From Sphingomonas jatrophae (GTDB lineage Bacteria > Pseudomonadota > Alphaproteobacteria > Sphingomonadales > Sphingomonadaceae), in contig NZ_FOZG01000003.1 of NCBI RefSeq assembly GCF_900113315.1, positions 124,001 through 188,000 of the forward strand: DNA of 64,000 nucleotides, written 5' to 3'. This document shows, piece after piece, positions 1 through 8,690 of this stretch. The stretch's first letter is position 1; the number at the start of each line of letters is the position of its first letter. Below the pieces are notes generated by a model. The model made no database searches, was not told where the DNA came from, and was given only the letters and a program-made list of their open reading frames with translations. A program made the position numbers and the translations under genes.

Positions 1-819
1 GCTGCCGGCATAATGCCGGAGGCGACACCCGTGCAACTGGTCGAAGCCGCCGCGGCGGCAGGGTTCGACTATGGCGGCATGTGGATGGAGGCGGCGGACT
101 GGACGTCCGCGACGACGCGCGCAGTTTCTCAAGCCCTGCGCGACACCGGATTGCGGCTGCTTGACATCGAAGTCGTCTGGCTGAGGCCGGGTCCACCCGA
201 TCCGAACCACGTGCGGCTGATCGAGGTCGGTGCGGAGCTGGGCGCCCGCAACGTGCTCGCCGTGTCGAGTGATCCCGATCGTTCGGCCACCATCGACAAG
301 CTGGGCGCGCTGATGGAGCGCGGCCAGGCGATGGGGATTCGCATCAATCTCGAATTCGGCGCATGGAGCGCGGCGCGAACGATCCACGAGGCAATGGACC
401 TGCTCCGCCAGATCGACTCGCCCGCTGCCGGCCTGTTGATCGACACGCTGCACTGGTCACGTTCGGGCGGCACGCTGGCCGATCTCGACGCGGTGCCGCC
501 CCGCTGGCTCGGCTATGCGCAGCTGTGCGATGCGCCATTTGACGGCCCGTCGTCGACCGATCCGGCGGCCCTGCTCACCGAGGCGATCGACGATCGCCTG
601 CCCACCGGCGGCGGCGGCCTGCCGCTGCGCGACTTCCTTGCCCATCTGCCCGCGGGCCTGCCGCTGGCGATCGAGGAGCGCTCCCGCCCCCTGCGCGAAC
701 GCTGGCCCGATCTGACCGATCGCGCGCGTGCCGTCGCCCGCACCACGCGCATGTTCCTCGACGGCCTCGCTGCGGATCACACCGCCCCTTCCTCTGACCC
801 TCGGAGCAGCATCGCATGA
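1..819 (+). CDS. Sugar phosphate isomerase/epimerase-like TIM-barrel protein (5' partial)
   Basis: The protein resembles the xylose isomerase-like TIM-barrel superfamily (sugar isomerases/epimerases). Seen: an N-terminal stretch of the type PEATPVQLVEAAAAAGFDYGG, a central INLEFG strand, LLIDTLHWSRSG with the His expected near the metal site, and LAIEERSRP near the C-terminus. The frame is open to the left window edge (codons Ala-Ala-Gly-Ile precede the first ATG at 13), so the true start is probably outside and the first residues are missing. Its stop overlaps the start of the next gene (ATGA), which implies translational coupling with the ABM protein and the reductase behind it. Substrate cannot be told from sequence. 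Confidence 0.7.
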   Translation, partial: AAGIMPEATPVQLVEAAAAAGFDYGGMWMEAADWTSATTRAVSQALRDTGLRLLDIEVVWLRPGPPDPNHVRLIEVGAELGARNVLAVSSDPDRSATIDKLGALMERGQAMGIRINLEFGAWSAARTIHEAMDLLRQIDSPAAGLLIDTLHWSRSGGTLADLDAVPPRWLGYAQLCDAPFDGPSSTDPAALLTEAIDDRLPTGGGGLPLRDFLAHLPAGLPLAIEERSRPLRERWPDLTDRARAVARTTRMFLDGLAADHTAPSSDPRSSIA

Positions 820-1115
820 TCATCCTCGCCGGCCACATCCGCACCACGCCCGATCAGGTGGAGGGCCTCGCGCAGGCGTTGCGCAGCCTCGTTCCTGCGA
901 CGCTGGCAGAGGACGGCTGCCTTGCTTACGCCTTCGCCCTTGACGACCGCGAGGTCGGCACCGTGCTCGTCTATGAGCGCTGGCGCGATCAGGCTGCGCT
1001 CGACGCGCACCTCGCGCTGCCAGAGGTGCTCGGCATCCTGACCGACTGGGGCGACAAGGTGACGATCGACGTGCGCAAGTTCGACGCCGCAAACGAGCGT
1101 TCCCCGCTCGATTGA
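816..1115 (+). CDS. Putative quinol monooxygenase, ABM-domain protein
   Basis: A 99-residue protein of antibiotic biosynthesis monooxygenase (ABM/YgiN) type: single ferredoxin-like fold, with the pattern LAGHIRTTPDQVEGL at the N-terminus, EDGCLAYAFALDD in the middle and VYERWRDQAALDAHL before the last helix. Members are cofactor-free monooxygenases acting on quinols or polyketides, or simple stress proteins. The start ATG overlaps the stop of the upstream isomerase-like gene, and the reductase gene follows after 25 bp, so the three are probably one operon. The substrate is unknown. Confidence 0.8.
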   Translation: MIILAGHIRTTPDQVEGLAQALRSLVPATLAEDGCLAYAFALDDREVGTVLVYERWRDQAALDAHLALPEVLGILTDWGDKVTIDVRKFDAANERSPLD

Positions 1116-1140
1116 GCCGCTTCCCGTGACAGGATCCGCC

Positions 1141-2190
1141 ATGATCAACCGCCGCATCGTCCTCTCCTCCCGTCCCACCGGCATCCCGGTCGCAGAGAAT
1201 TTCCGCGTGGAGGAGCGCCCGGTTCCCGAGCTTGCCGATGGCGAGGTGCTGCTGGAAAACCGCGTTTTCGCGATCGATCCTGCCGTGCGCGGAATGCTCG
1301 ACAACGTGAAAAGCTATCTGCCGCCCGTGCCGCTCGGCGGCCTGATCCCGACGATGGTGCTCGGTCGCGTCGCCAGATCCCGCCATCCCGGCTTCCGCGA
1401 AGGCGATTACGGACGCGCTTTCACCGGGTGGGAGACGCACTCGATCATCTCCCCCGGCAGCGTCGCGTTCGAGAATGTCGATGTGGCGCCCGATCTGCCG
1501 CTGACGCTTTACATGGGGGCGTGCGGCTGGTCGGGCATCACCGCTTATGTCGGCCTTAAGCGCTATGGAGAAATGCGCTCGGGTGACGAGGTGCTGGTCA
1601 GCGCCGCCGCCGGCGCGGTCGGCAGCGTTGCCGGGCAGATCGCCCGCCTGTCCGGCTGCCGCGTGATCGGCATCGTGGGCTCGCCCGACAAGGCGCGGAT
1701 GGTGACCGGCAAGCTCCGGTTCGACGGCGCGATCGATTATCGCACCGCGCCGGATCTGGATGCGGAGATCGCACGCCACTTCCCGGATGGCATCGATCTT
1801 TACTTCGACAACGTCGGCGGCGCCACGCTGGATGCCGTCCTGCCGAAGATGAAGGCGTTCGGCCGCATCCCGGTCTGCGGCATGATCGCCAATTACAACC
1901 ATCAGAGCGACCCCTACCCCTTGCGCAACATCTGGCAGGTGCTGGTCAACCGCATCACGATGCGCGGCTTCCTTGCGTACGAGGCGGCCGACATGTTGCA
2001 TGAGGCGGAGAGCGCGTTGACCGGCGGGGTGCGGAGCGGCGAGCTGATCGCCACCGAAAACGTCTCGACCGGTCTGGAGAGCGCGCCCGCCGCCTTCATC
2101 CGGCTGATGTCGGGCCAGACGACCGGCAAGACGCTGGTACGCCTGGATGAGGACGTATCGACGCTGGAGAGCTGGCGCCTGACCCGCTGA
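1141..2190 (+). CDS. NADP-dependent oxidoreductase, CurA/leukotriene B4 dehydrogenase type
   Basis: A zinc-independent medium-chain dehydrogenase of about 349 residues. Seen: GroES-like N-terminal half, then a Rossmann fold with VSAAAGAVGSVAGQIAR and IGIVGSPDKA, followed by YFDNVGGATLDAVL and GRIPVCGMIANYN, all hallmarks of the CurA/PTGR family that reduces alpha,beta-unsaturated carbonyls with NADPH. The ATG at 1141 is preferred over an in-frame GTG at 1126, because family proteins begin close to the INRRIVLSSRPTG segment. It is the last gene of the short plus-strand operon. The physiological substrate is unknown. Confidence 0.85.
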   Translation: MINRRIVLSSRPTGIPVAENFRVEERPVPELADGEVLLENRVFAIDPAVRGMLDNVKSYLPPVPLGGLIPTMVLGRVARSRHPGFREGDYGRAFTGWETHSIISPGSVAFENVDVAPDLPLTLYMGACGWSGITAYVGLKRYGEMRSGDEVLVSAAAGAVGSVAGQIARLSGCRVIGIVGSPDKARMVTGKLRFDGAIDYRTAPDLDAEIARHFPDGIDLYFDNVGGATLDAVLPKMKAFGRIPVCGMIANYNHQSDPYPLRNIWQVLVNRITMRGFLAYEAADMLHEAESALTGGVRSGELIATENVSTGLESAPAAFIRLMSGQTTGKTLVRLDEDVSTLESWRLTR

Positions 2191-2410
2191 CAGGCCCGAA
2201 GCCGGGCGGCGGGCTGAACCCCTCTTGCTGCACGACGCGTCTGCGCCTGACCGGGGCGGAAATCCGGCCGGCTGCCTTGCGGCGGTCACGGAGGCGAAGC
2301 ACGCTAAGCTTTAACGGCGACTGGGCGGCAGGGAAGCCGAGAGCATCGGGCCAGCGGCGCCGATGTTGGCTCAACTGCGTTACGGTTCGGACGATGGACG
2401 AGGAGCAAGC

Positions 2411-2797
2411 ATGGCAGGCCCATATGTCTATGCGGAAGTCGAGGATCTGGAAGGCACCGACAAGGTCGGCGGCGGCCAGTGCGTGGCGCTGGTGCAGCAT
2501 TACACCTCCGCCCCGCTCACCGCGAACTGGACGGAAGGGGCCGTGGTGAAGGGCCAGACCCTGCTCGCCAAGGGGACCGCCATCGCCACGTTCGTCGGTG
2601 GCAAATATCCCAACAAGGCCCATGGCAACCACGCCGCGCTCTACATCAGCCAGGATGCGACGGGCATCACCGTGATGGATCAGTGGACCAAGAAGGCGAA
2701 TGTCAGTTCGCGAAAGCTGTTGTTCAAAGGCAAGGACAAGAATGGCAACTTCATCGATCCGAGCAACAATGCCGACGCTTTCTCGGTCATCCGCTAG
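2411..2797 (+). CDS. BPSL0067-type (NlpC/P60-like) peptidoglycan amidase, putative T6SS effector
   Basis: A 128-residue protein without signal peptide. Seen: GGGQCVALVQHY with a candidate nucleophile Cys24, and HGNHAALYI with candidate His74 followed by a beta strand, the Cys-His arrangement of NlpC/P60-like amidases. From memory it matches the BPSL0067 family, whose members include T6SS-associated enzymes. The ATG at 2411 has a good ribosome site (GAGGAGC) just upstream; a longer TTG-started frame adds only low-quality sequence. The next gene overlaps its end by 29 bp and encodes an exported protein, as expected for a periplasmic immunity partner. It sits beside tssG at the edge of the T6SS island. 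The effector role is inferred from context. Confidence 0.75.
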   Translation: MAGPYVYAEVEDLEGTDKVGGGQCVALVQHYTSAPLTANWTEGAVVKGQTLLAKGTAIATFVGGKYPNKAHGNHAALYISQDATGITVMDQWTKKANVSSRKLLFKGKDKNGNFIDPSNNADAFSVIR

Positions 2798-3215
2798 GCG
2801 CGCGCTGCTGGGCGCGGTGCTGGCCGCGGCGGGTGCGACGGTCGCCTGCGCGGCACCGGGCACCGCCCCGGCCGTGGCGCCCTGCCCTGCCCGCATCGAC
2901 ACGCAGCAGAGCGCGGCGGCACCGGGCGGCTGGTCGGTCGATCGCACAGGTTCGACCAAGCCGCTGGCGGAGATCGGCTTCTTCGAAGGCGCCGTCACCG
3001 ACAAGGTGCAGCTGGCGCCATCCTCCGAGGGGAAGGGCCCGCGTGGCGTGTCGACGTGGCGCTTCACGCCGCGTCAGCCCGTGCGCATCGCCTGCATCTA
3101 TCGCGGCACCGACGTCGTGCTGAGCCGGCCGCTGCCGGCGGGCGTGCGGACATGCTCGATCACGGCGGACCCGCGGAGTCCGATCGTCAGGCCCGATGCG
3201 CTGAGTTGCCGTTGA
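2769..3215 (+). CDS. STY0301-like exported protein, putative immunity to the adjacent amidase
   Basis: A 148-residue protein with an N-terminal signal sequence (RRALLGAVLAAAGATVACAA, residues 9-28), a mature region starting near an Ala/Pro-rich stretch and PCPARID, and further cysteines in RIACIYR, RTCSIT and the C-terminus. The pattern (CP-R-I near the mature start, Trp in GGWSVD, late CxI) fits what I recall of the STY0301 family. The start ATG lies inside the amidase gene, so the two are translationally coupled. Periplasmic location fits an immunity protein that blocks a peptidoglycan amidase delivered by sister cells. The family name is moderately sure; the immunity function is inference. 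Confidence 0.65.
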   Translation: MPTLSRSSARRALLGAVLAAAGATVACAAPGTAPAVAPCPARIDTQQSAAAPGGWSVDRTGSTKPLAEIGFFEGAVTDKVQLAPSSEGKGPRGVSTWRFTPRQPVRIACIYRGTDVVLSRPLPAGVRTCSITADPRSPIVRPDALSCR

Positions 3216-3262
3216 TCCGTCCGCTTGCGGGCATGGATGGAAAGACGGACGCAGCGGCACCT

Positions 3263-4306
3263 CTAGCCTGACGCGGCGCCCGCCTCCGCCCGGCGCGCGG
3301 GCAGCACCGTGTCGTCGCGGTTGCGCTCGGCAGGGCCGTGCAGCAGCCAGCTATTCTGGCCCAACCGCGTCGGCATGGCGGCATCGCTGACGCGGATTTG
3401 CGGCACGTCCTCCTTCTGCAGGACGAGCTGAATGTCGAAATCCATCGTCGCGCCGACGATCGCGCGGACCGCCTGGGCTAACCGCGCATGCGTGCCGCCA
3501 TCCAGGAAGAAGGCGTCGAACTGCGCCGCATCGAGCGGCCCGACACGCAGGCGAAAGCGGCTTGCGACGTTGACGGCTGTTTCCCCCGCCACCGCGTCCA
3601 CGCCAAGCCCCATATAGGCACCGCGGCCGAGATCGCCGGAGGGGATCCGCGTCTGATCGCCGGCGTCGATGCGGATGCGGTGCGGTTGCAGCTCAAGCAC
3701 CTCAATCGGCAGGCCGAACAGCGTGGTCAGCACGCGGCGGACCGCCTCGGGCGAGCGCACGCGGCGGGCGAGCAGGCCGACAGCGCCGAGCAGGCGCGGA
3801 TCGTCACCCGGGCCATCCCGTCCCGCAATCGCCGCCAGCGCGGCGGAGAAGGGATCGTCCAGCCGCCCGCCCGCATCCTCGAACGCCACGGGCAGCCGGT
3901 ATTTGGCCCAGGCGCGATAGAACAGGCTGAGCGCGCGGTGATTGAACAGGTCGAGGAACTCGCCAAGCGCGGCATCGCGCGCACGATCGCGCGCGACGAC
4001 CAGCTCGGTATAATGATCGGGCAGCACGCCCGACGGGCCGGTCAGGCCCATGAACGTCGCCTCCAGCGTGACACGGCCATTGTCCGGGCTGCGCTCAGCG
4101 GAAGCGATCTCCGCATCCGGGTGGCGCGACCCCTGCGCCGCGACTAAGCGCAGCACCTCCTCTTCCGGACGGCGATCGCCCCCTATTCCGGGGCCGGCGC
4201 CGTCGCGGCCAGCGGCAGCGATGATCCGGCGCACCGCCTCGAAGAACTCGGCCCGCAGCCCGTCCCGATCCTCTCCGCCGGCAAGATCGTTGTCGCGCTC
4301 CGTCAT
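3263..4306 (-). CDS. tssG: T6SS baseplate wedge protein TssG
   Basis: A 347-residue ImpH/VasB family protein, part of the TssE-F-G-K baseplate wedge. Seen: HPDAEIASAE, a segment MGLTGPSGVLPDHYTELV that is nearly diagnostic for TssG, then DLFNHRALSLFYRAWAKY and the C-terminal WLLHGP. The start ATG at 4306 overlaps the tssF stop (ATGA). It is the last gene of the minus-strand tssA-to-tssG operon and converges on the amidase/immunity pair. Confidence 0.93.
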   Translation of the reverse strand: MTERDNDLAGGEDRDGLRAEFFEAVRRIIAAAGRDGAGPGIGGDRRPEEEVLRLVAAQGSRHPDAEIASAERSPDNGRVTLEATFMGLTGPSGVLPDHYTELVVARDRARDAALGEFLDLFNHRALSLFYRAWAKYRLPVAFEDAGGRLDDPFSAALAAIAGRDGPGDDPRLLGAVGLLARRVRSPEAVRRVLTTLFGLPIEVLELQPHRIRIDAGDQTRIPSGDLGRGAYMGLGVDAVAGETAVNVASRFRLRVGPLDAAQFDAFFLDGGTHARLAQAVRAIVGATMDFDIQLVLQKEDVPQIRVSDAAMPTRLGQNSWLLHGPAERNRDDTVLPARRAEAGAASG

Positions 4307-6120
4307 GCCAGCGTGCGCGTGCCCGTGCGGGCGGGCCATTGCTGCCACACCTCCCGCTCTCCCGACAGCGTCAGCCGCAGGCGGGTAAAAGCGTTGATCG
4401 CCGCCATGGAGGCGAACAGCCGATCGAGCAGCGCGCCCAGCAGGAAGGCGCCTGAGCCGGACAGCCGGCGATCATCGAACTCGGCGGTCGCGTCGATGCC
4501 GGTAATGAAGGCGATGTGGCCACCCGCGGGGGCGCGAGCATTGGCGGTGGTCGTCGTCAGCGCCTTCAGCCGCTCGCGCAGGATGCGGGTGGCGGTGGTC
4601 GGCTGATATTCGTGGAGGACCAGCAGCTCCTTGATCAGCGCCAGTGCCCGCGTCGGCTTGGCCACGCTCATCTGGCCGAGCGACAGGTGCGAGACGAGCC
4701 GCCACAGCGCGCCCGCGCCACGGCGCGGCCGAAGCGTCGGCGTGGGCGCGGAGATCAGCTGCGCCGATGCCGCAAGCGAGCCCGCTCCGGTCAGGGTCAG
4801 CTTCGGGCGGCCACCGCCGAACGGCAGCGCCGCGGCGAGGTTGCGATTGGTGCACAGCAGGTCGATCGAGGCGACATGATCGGCATCCGCCGCCACCCGG
4901 CCGGCGGTGTCGACCAGGGTCACGAACACGTCATCGCCGCCGGACGGCGCGGTCGCCGCACGGCGGGTCAAGTGCCAGTAGCGCAGGCCGTCCGTCTCGC
5001 GCGCGCGGCCGATGCCGAAAAAGGGACTGTAGGCCTGCTCCACCCCGGCGCGATCGGCGACGACGAGGGTCTCGACCGCATAGACCTCGGTCACGGCCTC
5101 ACGGCGGGCATCGGGCACGATGCGATGCTCGAACCGGCCGGGCACCAGCCGCATCGGCTCCGCCGCTTGCGCGAAGAGATTGACCACCGGCGTCGCGAAC
5201 AGACGGAAGTCGCCCGCCGACACCAGTCGCTCGAGCGCCGGATCGAAGCGATCGAGATAGAGGAACAGGTCCAGCGTGCGCCCGCCGTCGCGCAGCGTCT
5301 TTGCCGCCATGCCGGTCACGTCGAAGAACAGGAACTTGTCCGGGAAGCCGTGATATTCGCTGAGCAGCGCATGCGCCGGGTCGCTGGCCGCAGGCAGAGG
5401 CAACAGCACGTCCTCCGCCGCAAAGCCCACCGCACGGATCGCCTCGCGCCCGAGGATCACGGGGTCGGCATCAGCGGCGCTATCCGCCAACGCCACCGAG
5501 ATCGTGCCACCGACGACCAGCTCATAGAGCATCTGCGACACGCGCGGCTCCGCGTGGATGTGGAAGCGCAGCGTGTCGAGCCCAAGCGTACCGAAGGTGG
5601 CGTCGGGCGACAGCGTGCGGAGCGACAGGCGGAGCACGCCTGTCGCGTTCGCCGCACGCGGATTGTGCGGCGCCTCCAGCGGCAGGCCGCCGACGCGTGC
5701 GGCGGTGAGTTCGATCGGCCACAGCTCGACGGGATAGCCGGTACGGAAGCGGACCGGCTCGCCATTCACCGGCTCGGTCAGCACCTCGGACCCGGCGGGC
5801 AGCACCGCGCTGCCATGGGCATTGGGCTGTGGCGCCAGCTGCATGATCGACATGGACGGGAATGGCCGCAGGTAGTGCGGATACAGGATGTCGAGCAGCG
5901 CGGTGGTCAGCTCGGGGAAATCGTCGTCCAGCTTCATGCGCGTGCGCGCATTCAGGAAGGCGAAGCCCTCCAGCAGGCGCAGCACATGCGGATCGTCGAT
6001 CGTGTCGGCGGAGATGCGCAGCTGGCTGGCAACCTTGGGGTTCGCCGCGGCGAATTCATGCGCCATGCCGCGCATGAAGCGCAGCTCGCTGTTATAGTAT
6101 GGCAGGATCTCGTCATACAC
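4303..6120 (-). CDS. tssF: T6SS baseplate wedge protein TssF
   Basis: A 605-residue ImpG/VasA family protein. The N-terminus YDEILPYYNSELRFMRG and the following FAAANPKVASQL are characteristic, as are PHVLRLLEGFAFLNARTR and LYPHYLRPFPSM. TssF forms the core of the T6SS baseplate wedge with two copies per TssG. The start is GTG at 6120, six bases after the tssE stop; an ATG nearby is out of frame. The order tssE-tssF-tssG matches the imp locus order F-G-H. Confidence 0.95.
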   Translation of the reverse strand: MYDEILPYYNSELRFMRGMAHEFAAANPKVASQLRISADTIDDPHVLRLLEGFAFLNARTRMKLDDDFPELTTALLDILYPHYLRPFPSMSIMQLAPQPNAHGSAVLPAGSEVLTEPVNGEPVRFRTGYPVELWPIELTAARVGGLPLEAPHNPRAANATGVLRLSLRTLSPDATFGTLGLDTLRFHIHAEPRVSQMLYELVVGGTISVALADSAADADPVILGREAIRAVGFAAEDVLLPLPAASDPAHALLSEYHGFPDKFLFFDVTGMAAKTLRDGGRTLDLFLYLDRFDPALERLVSAGDFRLFATPVVNLFAQAAEPMRLVPGRFEHRIVPDARREAVTEVYAVETLVVADRAGVEQAYSPFFGIGRARETDGLRYWHLTRRAATAPSGGDDVFVTLVDTAGRVAADADHVASIDLLCTNRNLAAALPFGGGRPKLTLTGAGSLAASAQLISAPTPTLRPRRGAGALWRLVSHLSLGQMSVAKPTRALALIKELLVLHEYQPTTATRILRERLKALTTTTANARAPAGGHIAFITGIDATAEFDDRRLSGSGAFLLGALLDRLFASMAAINAFTRLRLTLSGEREVWQQWPARTGTRTLA

Positions 6121-6126
6121 GGCCGG

Positions 6127-6561
6127 TCAGGCTCCGATCACGAGTTGCGCGCGGACGGGATCGACGTGGCTGTCGAAATGCAGCTCCTCGCGCACGCTGC
6201 CCAGCGTCACCGTGCCCGTCACCCTGAACCGCAGCGTCGCATCCAATTCGTCGCGGTTGGGTAGCACCATGACCTCGAAGCGCCCCAGCCGTGGCTCCAG
6301 CCGGCGCAACTGGCGCTCAGCCTCCTCGACGAAGCGGGCGCGGAAATCGGTGGAGGCGAGGCTCTCGTTGGTCAGGTCATCCAGCCCGTAGGCGAGCAAT
6401 GACCGGTCCAGCTCCTCGAACCAGGCGGGCCAGCTGAACAGGTGGCGGCGGCTGTTCAGCATCGCTTCGATGTCGCGGCGTAGGCTCTCGCGCTGTGCGG
6501 CAAGGCTGGTCTGCTGGCCCTCGTCGAGGCTGGTTCGGTCGAGCAGGCTGCCCGCGGTCAT
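6127..6561 (-). CDS. tssE: T6SS baseplate protein TssE (gp25-like)
   Basis: A 144-residue gp25-like protein that links the baseplate wedge to the sheath. Seen: LLDRTSLDEG near the N-terminus, RRDIEAMLNSRRHLFSWP, corresponding to the LLNTR region of the family, YGLDDLTNES and a C-terminal beta region LRFRVTGTV. The start ATG at 6561 overlaps the tagJ stop (ATGA). The longer open frame upstream belongs to the tagJ shadow and is not used. Confidence 0.92.
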   Translation of the reverse strand: MTAGSLLDRTSLDEGQQTSLAAQRESLRRDIEAMLNSRRHLFSWPAWFEELDRSLLAYGLDDLTNESLASTDFRARFVEEAERQLRRLEPRLGRFEVMVLPNRDELDATLRFRVTGTVTLGSVREELHFDSHVDPVRAQLVIGA

Positions 6562-7328
6562 GGCTGCACGACCAGTTCGGCGAAGCCGTCCAGCGTCACC
6601 ACGTCCTCCCCGACCAACAGGCAGCGCTGGCCGATCCCACGCGTGCTGCCATCCGGCTCCTCGATCCAATCCGTCGCGCGTCCCAGCTTGTGGGTGGCAT
6701 CGCCTTCGCCCGCGGCAGCGGGATAGAGGGCCGGCAGGTAGACGGTGCCAGACGGCCCGCCGTGCAGCTCCACCTCCGCCGGGCGCCAGACAAGATCGCG
6801 CAACCGCTCGGGCGTCGCGGGCCGCAGCGCGGCAAGGCGAGCGAAGGGGATCCAGAGATAGCGGCCATTGCCGGTCAACACCTCCAGCACGCCGGCAGTG
6901 CGATCGTCGAGATCGCGCAGGCCTGCGAAGTCGCGCCCGTCGATGCTGCCCTTCAGTGTGGGCTCCTCCGCATCGCTCGTCGTGCCGGCAAGCCGCGCCA
7001 GCGCCGCCGCAATAGCGGCGTCGGGCTCGGTCACCAGATCGGGTGGGCGCCGTTCGCGGAAGGTCTGATCACGCCACTCGGCCGCGCGGATCAGCTGGCG
7101 GATGAGCGCGATGCCGATGGCGCGCGAGGGATCGTAGGTGCTGGCCAGATCCGCCGCCCGGTCCGCCCGCTCCCACTCGCCAAGGAGGATCAGCAGCTCG
7201 GCCAGATCAAGGCGGTCGCGGGCATCCGCCGGCGCGGCACGCACGCGGTCGGTCAGCAGCGCAAGCGCCGCATCCAGCTGCGCCTCGCGCAACAAGGCCC
7301 CAAGTTCTGGATCGCCCTGACCGGTCAT
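6558..7328 (-). CDS. tagJ: T6SS accessory protein TagJ (ImpE family)
   Basis: A 256-residue ImpE/TagJ protein. Seen: an N-terminal TPR-like helical part (LLREAQLDAALALLTDRVRA, LDLAELLILLGEWERAD) and a C-terminal part with GNGRYLWIPFARL, LRDLVWRPAEVEL and VYLPALYP. In systems where it was studied, TagJ binds the TssB sheath protein and helps ClpV act on the sheath. The ATG at 7328 overlaps the stop of the upstream tssC-like gene and the tagJ stop overlaps tssE, so the genes are tightly coupled. Presence of tagJ together with two tssC-like genes matches the rhizobial imp arrangement. Confidence 0.9.
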   Translation of the reverse strand: MTGQGDPELGALLREAQLDAALALLTDRVRAAPADARDRLDLAELLILLGEWERADRAADLASTYDPSRAIGIALIRQLIRAAEWRDQTFRERRPPDLVTEPDAAIAAALARLAGTTSDAEEPTLKGSIDGRDFAGLRDLDDRTAGVLEVLTGNGRYLWIPFARLAALRPATPERLRDLVWRPAEVELHGGPSGTVYLPALYPAAAGEGDATHKLGRATDWIEEPDGSTRGIGQRCLLVGEDVVTLDGFAELVVQP

Positions 7329-8689
7329 GCCGCTTGTGGCTCCTGGATCGTGGTGACGAGGTGGAATTCGCTGACCACCTGATCGAGCTGGAAATGCGGG
7401 CTCAGCATCACGCGGCACTCATAGCTGCCGGGCCGGCCGGGGATGTCGGACACGTTGATCCGCCCCTCACGCAAGGGGTAGCGTGCCTTGGCGTCGTAAT
7501 CGAGATCGCCGCCGCCGCTGGTATATTCGTTGAGCCAGCGCTGAAGCCGCATCTCGCATTCCCCGGCGGACTGGAACGAGCCGATCCACTCGCGCCCGAT
7601 CACCTTGATATATTGGGCGAAGCGGGCGACACAGAGGATGTAGTTGAGCATCGTGCCCAGCCGCTCGTTCACCCGCGCCACCTCCGATCCGAAGGTCCGG
7701 GCGGGCTTGTGCAGCGACGGCATGTTATGGATCGCCAGATAAGGCGTGTGCTTGACCCGGCGGATAGCGATGACGCCCGCATCGGCCAGCTCCCGGTCCA
7801 GCGCCTCGGAAACATGGACCTCCAACGGGGCTTTTAGAAACTTGCCCGGCGCGTCGGTCGCGAAGTCCACCTCCTCCAGCCCGGCGACCACACCGCCCTC
7901 CAGCCGGTCGCGCACGGTGCCGCGGATGGCCGCCAGCCAGCGATGGTCGCGGAAGGCGCGCAGGCAGATGTCGCCCATCGCCAGCGCCCCTGCCCCCCAC
8001 AGCACCCGCCGGTCATCCGCGTCATAGCAGAAGCCGATATCGCCCCCGCTCCGCCCGCGGGGCGCACCGCGCAGCCGCACGCGCGGCACGACGACGCCGA
8101 GGAAGCGCGAATCCGGCTGCTGCTGGAGGCTCTGGAAGCGGAGATATTCAGGGCGTCGGAAGTCGGATCCGAGCGACTGGCGCCGGTCGAGCTCGGCAAA
8201 GGCATCGACGCCAAGCAGACCGGGTGCGCCGTCCAGCACGATCGGAGCAAAGGCCGCGGCGGCCACGTGCGCGAGCTGGCGCAGCGCCGCCACATCGTCG
8301 CTGCGGTGATCGCGCGACGGCTGATGCTGCACCGCGTAGAGGCCGAGCAGCATGGAAAACGGCACGCCACCAGGCATGTCGAATTCCTGATTGTAGACGA
8401 TCTCGAACAGGGCGCTGTGCTCGACATCTGTGCTGCGATCGAAATCGCGGACCAGCTCGGGCCAGCGCGCGTCCAGCAGCCGCAGGCGGGACATGCCGTC
8501 AGCGCCAAGACCGTCGACCAGCCACCGCACGCCGCGCCACGCCGCCTCAAGCTCGGCGAAGCGCGCGTGCGCGACGATCGCCTCCACCTGCGCGGTCAGC
8601 AATGCGTCGATGCGGGCGATCGCACGGTCGATCCGGCGCCGGACGGCCCGCCGCGGATCGACCGTGCCGGATGCCCCCGCGTCCGGCAT
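7325..8689 (-). CDS. Second TssC-like sheath protein (ImpD type)
   Basis: A 454-residue paralogue of the large sheath subunit TssC, directly downstream of the true tssC with one base between stop and ATG. Shared landmarks: ELEAAWRGVRWLVDGLG, ALFEIVYNQEFDMPGGVPF (compare [18 protein letters not shown] in TssC), SLGSDFRRPEYLRFQSLQ, YILCVARFAQYIKVIGREWIGSF and a C-terminal sheath domain with PGRPGSYECRVMLSPHFQ. It is shorter than TssC and more divergent, notably lacking the conserved central insert. It corresponds to impD of the rhizobial imp locus. Whether it enters the sheath, caps it or acts as a chaperone is not shown by sequence. Confidence 0.88.
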   Translation of the reverse strand: MPDAGASGTVDPRRAVRRRIDRAIARIDALLTAQVEAIVAHARFAELEAAWRGVRWLVDGLGADGMSRLRLLDARWPELVRDFDRSTDVEHSALFEIVYNQEFDMPGGVPFSMLLGLYAVQHQPSRDHRSDDVAALRQLAHVAAAAFAPIVLDGAPGLLGVDAFAELDRRQSLGSDFRRPEYLRFQSLQQQPDSRFLGVVVPRVRLRGAPRGRSGGDIGFCYDADDRRVLWGAGALAMGDICLRAFRDHRWLAAIRGTVRDRLEGGVVAGLEEVDFATDAPGKFLKAPLEVHVSEALDRELADAGVIAIRRVKHTPYLAIHNMPSLHKPARTFGSEVARVNERLGTMLNYILCVARFAQYIKVIGREWIGSFQSAGECEMRLQRWLNEYTSGGGDLDYDAKARYPLREGRINVSDIPGRPGSYECRVMLSPHFQLDQVVSEFHLVTTIQEPQAA

Positions 8690-8690
8690 G

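Noticed and set aside
4516-6264. 582-codon plus-strand frame opposite tssF
   Set aside because: Shadow of tssF with no recognisable motifs.
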